A DNA stretch of 6,998 bases from Bacteroidetes bacterium CG2_30_32_10 (GTDB lineage: Bacteria; Bacteroidota; Bacteroidia; Bacteroidales; CG2-30-32-10), in contig MNXO01000105.1 of NCBI GenBank assembly GCA_001872995.1, positions 1-6,998 of the forward strand, given 5' to 3'. Positions 1 through 5,411 of the stretch are shown here, piece after piece; within the stretch, counting starts at the first letter, position 1; every line of letters starts with the position of its first letter. The notes under the pieces were generated by a model. That model saw nothing but the letters and a program-made list of their open reading frames with translations. It did no database searches and was not told the DNA's origin. A program made the translations under genes and the position numbers.

Positions 1-793
1 GTGGTGTTTTATAAACACCAGGGTCAGTAATGTTAATTCCACTTACTATACCTGCACCGTTTAGTAAGATTTTACCTGTTCCTGTATGAATGCCAGAATT
101 TATTAAATCTTTATTAACAGTAAGTGTATATCCAGCATCGTTTAATGTTCCTGTTATAATATTAAGCGAACCATTACAAGTAAAAGCACTACCTAAGTTT
201 AGCGTTGCTGTTGGTTTGTTAATAGTTAGATTGTTTAGTTTTGGATTAATTGTGCCATTGTTGGTAAATGTTTTGGTAACTTTTCCTGTAAACAGCGTAG
301 TATTGTTTTCTGGAGTGTATTTGCCATTGGCTGCAATCATAAAATTACCGCCAATACTTACATCAAAGTTATTGGCATATAATTCGCCATAAGCATTGAT
401 ATTTAGGTCATTTTGAATCAGAATGTTTTTTGCAAGTTTTACGGTAGTTGTAGCTGAACCACTCAAGCGGGCTATATCTAAATTCCACAACTCCGCATTG
501 GAAAAGATATCAATTACAGGAGAATAAGTTGTATTGGTAGAGATAGTAATTTTCCCTCCAGTTACTGATATGTTTTCAGGGGTTGAATTGATGTAAACGC
601 CATTGTTAAAATAATTATTTGTCCCAGCTGTGCTTCTATCTCTGATAATAATATCTCCACCAGACATATTAAAAGTGGATGGTGCTTCAATAAGACCAAA
701 CAGTGGATATGCTCCATCAACTTCTCCACGTTCTCCTTCGTCTCCGCGAACAATTAAGGTTCCTCCTGTTTGAATATAAGAAGTTTTGCCAGC
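1..793 (-). pseudogene. Same-frame continuation of the LamG / beta-helix gene after the in-frame stop; partial at window edge
   Basis: Reading the minus strand in exactly the frame of the 794-3433 gene, codons 881-1144 contain no stop down to base 2. The translation begins AGKTSYIQTGGTLIV just after the TGA and keeps the same Gly/Asn/Thr/Ile-rich beta-strand character (for example TFTNNGTINPKLNNLTINKP near 224-292). There is no convincing start codon or signal peptide of its own immediately after the stop. It is therefore best read as the C-terminal part of the same protein, cut off by a nonsense codon, with the true C-terminus beyond the window. A type IX sorting domain would be expected at that end by analogy with similar proteins, but it is not visible. 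If the stop is real and not read through, this part is untranslated and the gene is a pseudogene. If the stop is a sequencing error, it is simply coding. Confidence 0.75.
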
Positions 794-1786
794 TCAAGCC
801 GAAGCACTTCTAAAAACCGAAACATTCGTAATGCCTCCATCAATTAAAATTTCAGCAGAAGAGGTTGCGCTATTCCAAAAAATTAAACCAGCACTATATC
901 CAGAATTAAAATAGCCATTGGTAATTCGATAGGTTCCATAAACTGATAATGCCTGATTGCTTCCAGTGTTATTTATACCTATTGCCCCAGCAATAGGATG
1001 ATTTGTATTATCAGCTGTACAATATATAGTAACCCCAGAGCCAGCAATCCACAATTGTGCATTGGCACCAATTGCATAATCACCGTTTCCACTCACTTGC
1101 TGACCTTCGGATAGGGAAGGAATAAAAATATTTCCTGCTAACTTTAAAGTACCGTTTTTAATCCACAAAGCTTTTCTTACTTCTGGATTTTCTGCATTTC
1201 CAGTTCTTCCAACACTATTTGCTCCAAATAACCTGAAATTAGAGACATTAGATGAATTAATTTCTAATATATAAGTTTGATCGGTTCCTTTATCAACAAT
1301 TAAATTATAGAAATCTGTTATTCCATCAAGCGTAGCCAAAGCATTGGAGGCACCAGTAAAGCGAACGGTAACTGCTCCAGTAGTTGAGAACGCATCAAAT
1401 ACATAGTTGGCTTGATTGGTAAAGCGAATGGTACCATTATTAGTAAAATTGCCTCCAATATTAAACTGATGAAAAATGCTATGATATAAACCGGCTCCAG
1501 GCATAGTGCCTGGTATAGCATAGGTTCCAATGGTGTTTCCCCGACCCACTGCAATACCAGCTGTATTGCTTATAGTAACATCACCAGCCACCATCACATT
1601 TAAAATGGTGGTTAAGGCATTGTCATTAATTTTAAAAATGCCTTTTTGTAAATTCAAATAACCGTTTGCGGTAATATCTTTAATAAGAGTAAGCGTATCG
1701 GTTGCATTGGTTAGGTTGACTTTTAAATTAAAAAAAGTATGTGTTGTTGCAATTGTTCGTGAGGTTCCATAATACTCTACTGTTCC
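143..1786 (-). repeat. Degenerate beta-strand repeats in the surface protein (at least three related units)
   Basis: Three protein-level units share the pattern strand - F/Y-x-G - variable - (F)-x-N-L-x-V/I - second strand. They are GTVEYYG...FFNLKVNL (about 1634-1786), VTVRFTG...FYNLIVDKG (about 1228-1375) and NTTLFTG...LNNLTINKP (about 143-307). The third lies downstream of the in-frame TGA and the first two upstream, which supports one continuous repeat domain. The similarity is at the protein level only; I see no near-identical DNA copies. Unit boundaries are by eye. Confidence 0.5.
794..796 (-). other. In-frame TGA (codon 880) interrupting the long surface-protein gene
   Basis: The sense reading around it is GCT TCG GCT TGA GCT GGC AAA, giving S-A-stop-A-G-K. 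It is the only stop in 1144 consecutive codons. One base change would restore Gly (GGA), Arg (CGA or AGA), Ser (TCA), Leu (TTA) or Trp (TGG). Both other genes in the window end in TAA and use no in-frame TGA, so a reassigned code is not supported. It is not next to a homopolymer or short repeat. Confidence 0.9.
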
Positions 1787-3433
1787 TTCACCTTGCCCTT
1801 TGGAGATAAAGTGGGTTGCATCTCCTGTGGGAAAATTGTCACCAGCTATTAAAATAATGCCATTTCCACGAATGGAGGTAAAGTTCTGACCAGTTGAATT
1901 GGCTAAATCGAGTCGTCCTTCCACCGTTAATTGATCACAATTTACATTGTTGATGTTCATAACTATAGTGCGTCCGTCTTTTATCACAACTTTATCAGAA
2001 TTTAGGGAGGGATATAGGTTGCTAGGATTGTTAGGCAAAGCGCCAGAAGGGTCGAGCGTCCATATTGTAGGGTCGTTCCAGTTTCCTGAAACCAGTGTGT
2101 ACCAAGTTAAACCAGCTTTACCAATAAGCGGGCTGTTTATATTATCAATAGTGCCAATAGTGTAATAACCATTAACCAAATTAGCATCTGAAACCTCAAA
2201 AACAACTTGATCGTTATCTGCCAAACCAACAGATGTTGTGGTAACTTGAGCATAATTTCCAGAAGTAGTAGCTCTATAAAGAAGTACATAATTAGAAACA
2301 TTCTGAGGATATTGTCCTGCAGTTATTCCTTCAGGAAAATCAAAAATGATCTTGTCATCATGACTTCCTGTTTTTTCAATATACCAATCTCGCTTCCAGC
2401 GTTCTTGGATTAATACTGGTAAATCTGATGTTGTAGGAGCATCATTGAGTGTATTATTGTTTCCTGTCATCAAATATTCTCCATTATCCAAACCTGCATT
2501 CGATTGAAGATATAAACCAGCTAAACCCCCCAATAAATGGGAACCATCAGATTCCTTACCAATACCTGCCACATCGTATATATAATTTGTGGTAATCGAA
2601 TACTTATCTGTTCCGGCTGCAATGGTCATGCCATATTTGGCATTCAAATAATTGTTTACTAATAGTTGCTGTGCTGAATTTAATGCAGTTGTAAAATAAA
2701 TAATTTCCGCAACATCAACATCGTGATAAGAATAGGTTGCCCCATCATTAAAGGAGTTTCTTGCTATCGCAGCACCATTATAGCTCAACAACTTGTTAGC
2801 ATTGCTAATATTTCCAAGTTCTGAGCCATCCTGAATAAATCTTCTTTGAGGAGCAACTTCTGTTGAAGCAAGCCGATCTGTGAATATGCTAAACACATTG
2901 ACAACATTGTTTCCTGCATTTAATGTTTTATCATCTATATCATTCCCATAGTGATTACAAATAGCAGTTGTAGGACTTTTCCAAGGCATGTGAAGGTTTT
3001 TATTTGCTTCATTATCGTTTCCGGCTAGAACATATTTATTTCCAAGAGTGCGTCTTGCTGCCACAAACATAACTGTAAGATCTGTATTAACAATTATATT
3101 GCCATCGTAGGTCATAAAATCTTCATTTCCTGCTCCTCCTGTATTATCAAAACTCACAACAGGTTTAGAGTTTATAATAGAAGTTGAAAATATTGGTTGT
3201 TGTCCAGCTATTGGCTGAACGGCATCGTTTCCATTTCCTGATTTATCAGACCATACGCTCACATTGGCTCCATTAGCAAACCCCAAACTATTGGCATCTA
3301 ACCATAAAATGTTTCTGGGTTGCGAGTTTGTTCCTTTTTTATTACCCACACCGCCTGGTCCGTTTTGAGCACAAATGAACATCGTATTTGATATAAATAC
3401 CAATAATGTTAGGAGTAAAGAAACTTTTTTCAT
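794..3433 (-). CDS. Secreted LamG-like / beta-helix surface protein, N-terminal 879 aa up to an in-frame TGA
   Basis: Probable adhesin-like or matrix protein exported across the envelope. Residues 1-22 form a signal peptide (MKK, hydrophobic core, cleavage likely before Q23); C21 lacks a proper lipobox, so a lipoprotein is unlikely. Residues ~42-270 resemble a LamG/concanavalin-type domain, with the hallmark WSDKSGNGNDA at 61-71 and a closing YLNAKYG near 262-267. Residues ~275-430 resemble the DUF8202-type module that often follows LamG in Bacteroidota surface proteins (ERWKRDW near 344-350). From W444 (SGNWNDPTIW at 449-458) the chain becomes Gly/Asn/Thr/Ile-rich with short beta-strand repeats, as in a parallel beta-helix. 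The ATG at 3431-3433 is chosen because the signal peptide begins there; it is preceded by A/T-rich sequence without a Shine-Dalgarno. The frame ends at TGA 794-796 but continues open beyond it, so this is probably the front part of a longer gene. Domain names are from recognition, not a search; the ligand is unknown. Confidence 0.85.
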   Translation of the reverse strand: MKKVSLLLTLLVFISNTMFICAQNGPGGVGNKKGTNSQPRNILWLDANSLGFANGANVSVWSDKSGNGNDAVQPIAGQQPIFSTSIINSKPVVSFDNTGGAGNEDFMTYDGNIIVNTDLTVMFVAARRTLGNKYVLAGNDNEANKNLHMPWKSPTTAICNHYGNDIDDKTLNAGNNVVNVFSIFTDRLASTEVAPQRRFIQDGSELGNISNANKLLSYNGAAIARNSFNDGATYSYHDVDVAEIIYFTTALNSAQQLLVNNYLNAKYGMTIAAGTDKYSITTNYIYDVAGIGKESDGSHLLGGLAGLYLQSNAGLDNGEYLMTGNNNTLNDAPTTSDLPVLIQERWKRDWYIEKTGSHDDKIIFDFPEGITAGQYPQNVSNYVLLYRATTSGNYAQVTTTSVGLADNDQVVFEVSDANLVNGYYTIGTIDNINSPLIGKAGLTWYTLVSGNWNDPTIWTLDPSGALPNNPSNLYPSLNSDKVVIKDGRTIVMNINNVNCDQLTVEGRLDLANSTGQNFTSIRGNGIILIAGDNFPTGDATHFISKGQGEGTVEYYGTSRTIATTHTFFNLKVNLTNATDTLTLIKDITANGYLNLQKGIFKINDNALTTILNVMVAGDVTISNTAGIAVGRGNTIGTYAIPGTMPGAGLYHSIFHQFNIGGNFTNNGTIRFTNQANYVFDAFSTTGAVTVRFTGASNALATLDGITDFYNLIVDKGTDQTYILEINSSNVSNFRLFGANSVGRTGNAENPEVRKALWIKNGTLKLAGNIFIPSLSEGQQVSGNGDYAIGANAQLWIAGSGVTIYCTADNTNHPIAGAIGINNTGSNQALSVYGTYRITNGYFNSGYSAGLIFWNSATSSAEILIDGGITNVSVFRSASA

Positions 3434-3656
3434 AATTTTTATTGAATTAGAAAGTTGTTTGAGAAATCAGGCAATATAAATTTATAGATACAAGTATTTT
3501 AGATAAATCAAAAAGAGAATTATTTATGTTTTATAGAATAGCAGACGATTTTCAATGTTGTTATAATAAGGCTATAAATTAAGGAATTACAATTTTTACT
3601 TCAAACGACTTTACTTGAAATAGGACATAATAATTAATTATTTCATAAACAAACGA

Positions 3657-3688
3657 CAAATTTACAACTAATTTCTTTTAAGACCTAA
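3657..3688 (-). promoter_or_regulatory. Possible Bacteroidota-type promoter for the surface-protein gene
   Basis: On the minus strand, 3664-3657 reads TAAATTTG, a full match to the Bacteroidota -7 consensus TAnnTTTG. Twenty bases upstream, 3688-3685 reads TTAG, three of four bases of the -33 TTTG element. Initiation here would leave a 5' leader of more than 200 bases before the ATG at 3433. The -33 match is weak and chance matches are common in such AT-rich sequence. Confidence 0.3.
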
Positions 3689-3795
3689 TTATTAGCATTT
3701 ATAATAAATCTCTTTGTTTGCATATTAAAGATAAAAATAGAGTTTGGTAATGTTTCCTAAATTAAAGTAAAAAAAAATATTTTTGTTAACTAAAT

Positions 3796-3838
3796 GCAAT
3801 TAGGATAGGATACTTATTAATAAATATCCTCAATTTGC
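3796..3838 (-). terminator. Imperfect hairpin after the thioredoxin-like gene, possible terminator
   Basis: AGGATA at 3807-3812 pairs with TATCCT at 3825-3830. The intervening 12 bases also pair apart from one C/A mismatch, so 3807-3830 is a nearly perfect 24-base palindrome. An outer stem pairs GCAATT (3796-3801) with AATTTGC (3832-3838) with one bulged T. AGGAT is tandemly doubled at 3802-3811. It begins 29 bases beyond the stop at 3867, a sensible place for a transcript end. The T run in the sense direction starts about 18 bases after the stem rather than directly after it, so this is not a classical intrinsic terminator. A protein-binding palindrome is the alternative. Confidence 0.4.
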
Positions 3839-3866
3839 GCAATACGAAATAAATATTTTGTATTTA

Positions 3867-5318
3867 TTATTTAGTGTTTTTGTCGATATTGATTTGTCCA
3901 AATATTTTTTCTAATTTACCTTCAATTTGCTCGACCGATATTGGTTTGCTAATAATTATTTTATAATTATCTAACAAATAAAATGTGGGCGTCCGCCAAA
4001 CATAGTAGTCTTTAGAAACTTCGCTTTTATATCCTTTAAAATCACTTACATTTAACCATTTTAAATCATTTTTCTTTATAGCATCTTTCCAAGTTGTCTG
4101 AATGGTGTCAATAGAAATGGCAATTATTTCAAAACCATTGTTTTTATAGGAGTTATACAATTTTTTTAATTTTGGAATTGACTCTTCACAATATTCGCAG
4201 CTCGATTTCCAAAAAAACAACAGAATCAAATTGCTGTTTAAAGAGTATAGAGAAACAGACTTGTTGTTTTCATTTTTTAATTCGATTTCTGGTGCTTTGT
4301 TGCCAATGGAAAGTTTCTTTATTGCTTCTGTTTTGTCTTTCAAATCTTTTGCTTTTGGGTCATCGCTTTCACAATAAGATTGAAGGTAATAGTTTTCCAC
4401 AAGGTAAGTAAACACGTCTTCCCAGCTCGATTCTTCAAAAGTTTCTACAAATAAATTAAGAAAATAATTATTTACTTTAGTGTTTACCCCAGATTTAAAC
4501 AAGACCATATCAATAGCCTTTTTGTATCCATTACCATCAGCTGATATAAAGTTGCGTATATAGTTATTACAAGCATTATAAAAGACATCCGTATTTAAGA
4601 GAATCGTATCATTGAAATTGATGTAATCAAAAAAATGGTCTCCAAGGTATTCGTTTTTGTTTTTGTAAGTAGTGGTTGGATTTTTATTTTTAAACGCTTC
4701 AAAGTCGGGCAAAATATATGACTTCATAATACGAGATGCAATGGTATTAGTGTTTTTTGATGTTAATTCTGTTATAAATTTATTCTTTTCAAGGATAACA
4801 AGGTCAATTTCTTTTTTAAGACTATCAATTTTTAATGTATTTTTAATGGTATCGGCTTGCAGCTCTTTTGCTTTTGCAACAATATCAAATATTTTTAAAT
4901 TTTTAACTTGTGAAAACTTCAGGTATTCATAGTATTGTTTGTTTTCTTCAGATTTTATTACATTCATTTCGCTTACCAAATCATTGATATCAGTTTTCAT
5001 TTTCACTGTTTTATTGTCGAAAATAAGGTCTATGTAATTTCCTTCATCAATAATTACGCGATACAATCCTATTGGTAAAGGCTTTTGAAATTGAAAACGA
5101 ATATTTTCTCCATCAATTTCGGTTGTATCAACTATTGTTTTTTTCCCGCCTTGTATTAATGAAAGATATGCTATTTTGCTTTGAATTCCTTTTACTTTTA
5201 TGGTAATTGCAATTTCGTTACTTTTATTGGTAATAAAATAAGTATAAACAAAATAGAGTATAACAATGGATGCTAGAAAGCCTAATATAAAGACTATTTT
5301 TTTATAAGAATTCATCAT
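3867..5318 (-). CDS. Membrane-anchored TlpA/ResA-like thioredoxin-fold protein with DUF4369-like N-terminus
   Basis: Likely a thiol-disulfide oxidoreductase acting outside the inner membrane. Residues 7-28 are one hydrophobic segment after MMNSYKK, with no clear cleavage site, so an N-terminal anchor is most likely. Residues ~35-115 form a beta-rich region resembling DUF4369, common at the N-terminus of Bacteroidota TlpA-like proteins. Residues ~125-335 are mostly helical, rich in Lys/Glu, with a predicted coiled stretch at 145-185; this matches the usual linker region (DUF5106-like) only loosely. Residues 338-475 are a thioredoxin/AhpC-TSA fold: IGNKAPEIEL at 338-347, redox motif C374-E-Y-C377 after FFWKSS, and the cis-proline in RTPTFYLLD (P444). 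The usual WCxxC tryptophan is replaced by Ser (S373). It ends in TAA. Two Met codons in tandem open the frame and the first is used; no Shine-Dalgarno precedes it. It lies 93 bp after the transglycosylase gene. The partner and substrate are unknown. Confidence 0.85.
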   Translation of the reverse strand: MMNSYKKIVFILGFLASIVILYFVYTYFITNKSNEIAITIKVKGIQSKIAYLSLIQGGKKTIVDTTEIDGENIRFQFQKPLPIGLYRVIIDEGNYIDLIFDNKTVKMKTDINDLVSEMNVIKSEENKQYYEYLKFSQVKNLKIFDIVAKAKELQADTIKNTLKIDSLKKEIDLVILEKNKFITELTSKNTNTIASRIMKSYILPDFEAFKNKNPTTTYKNKNEYLGDHFFDYINFNDTILLNTDVFYNACNNYIRNFISADGNGYKKAIDMVLFKSGVNTKVNNYFLNLFVETFEESSWEDVFTYLVENYYLQSYCESDDPKAKDLKDKTEAIKKLSIGNKAPEIELKNENNKSVSLYSLNSNLILLFFWKSSCEYCEESIPKLKKLYNSYKNNGFEIIAISIDTIQTTWKDAIKKNDLKWLNVSDFKGYKSEVSKDYYVWRTPTFYLLDNYKIIISKPISVEQIEGKLEKIFGQINIDKNTK

Positions 5319-5349
5319 ATTATAAAGATTTCGGAGGAAGAAATATGTA

Positions 5350-5380
5350 CAAAAAGATTGATTTTGATAACCAAACCAAA
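5350..5380 (-). promoter_or_regulatory. Bacteroidota-type -33/-7 promoter candidate for the thioredoxin-like gene
   Basis: On the minus strand, TTTG (5380-5377) is followed after exactly 19 bases by TCTTTTTG (5357-5350). The Bacteroidota consensus is TTTG-N19-TAnnTTTG, so only one specified base differs (C for A). Initiation about seven bases downstream would give a leader of roughly 25-30 bases before the ATG at 5318. The position in a 93-bp spacer just upstream of a gene strengthens the call, though low-complexity AT sequence can mimic it. Confidence 0.5.
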
Positions 5381-5411
5381 AATTAACGCTAAAAACAATA
5401 AAGTAAATAGG

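Larger units (their letters stand above)
3434..3866. other. 433-bp AT-rich intergenic region without a gene
   Basis: Very AT-rich, with A and T runs (nine A at 3769-3777). I find no convincing protein gene in it; the only short frames are a few codons long. It lies between the end of the thioredoxin-like gene and the start of the surface-protein gene, both transcribed leftwards. It holds a hairpin at 3796-3838 and a promoter-like element near 3657-3688, listed separately. No tRNA or recognisable riboswitch is seen. Confidence 0.6.

Noticed and set aside
90..392. 100-codon plus-strand frame opposite the surface-protein gene
   Set aside because: It is antisense to the open beta-repeat frame, its hydrophobic translation is what the opposite strand of Asn/Thr/Gly-rich coding sequence gives, and it has no recognisable domain.
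756..772. GGAGG on the minus strand shortly after the TGA, as a possible translation restart site
   Set aside because: It simply encodes the Gly-Gly in QTGGTL. There is no well-placed ATG behind it and no new signal peptide, so restart is not supported.
760..796. Selenocysteine insertion at the TGA
   Set aside because: No stable hairpin of the bacterial SECIS type is visible just after the TGA, and Sec has no plausible role in a structural beta-repeat protein.
780..820. Phase variation by slipped-strand repair as the cause of the interruption
   Set aside because: The frame is the same on both sides and there is no homopolymer or short tandem repeat at the stop; this is a nonsense codon, not a frameshift.
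3713..3746. Plus-strand promoter-like element, TTTG with AGAGTTTG about 18-22 bases later
   Set aside because: The -7 part lacks the TA at the right distance and only a six-codon frame follows; no plus-strand gene lies downstream.
5345..5386. A 13-residue plus-strand frame preceded by GGAGGAAG, a strong Shine-Dalgarno match
   Set aside because: Too short and in a small spacer overlapping the leader of the minus-strand gene. The genes whose starts can be seen here do not use Shine-Dalgarno sites, so the match looks accidental.
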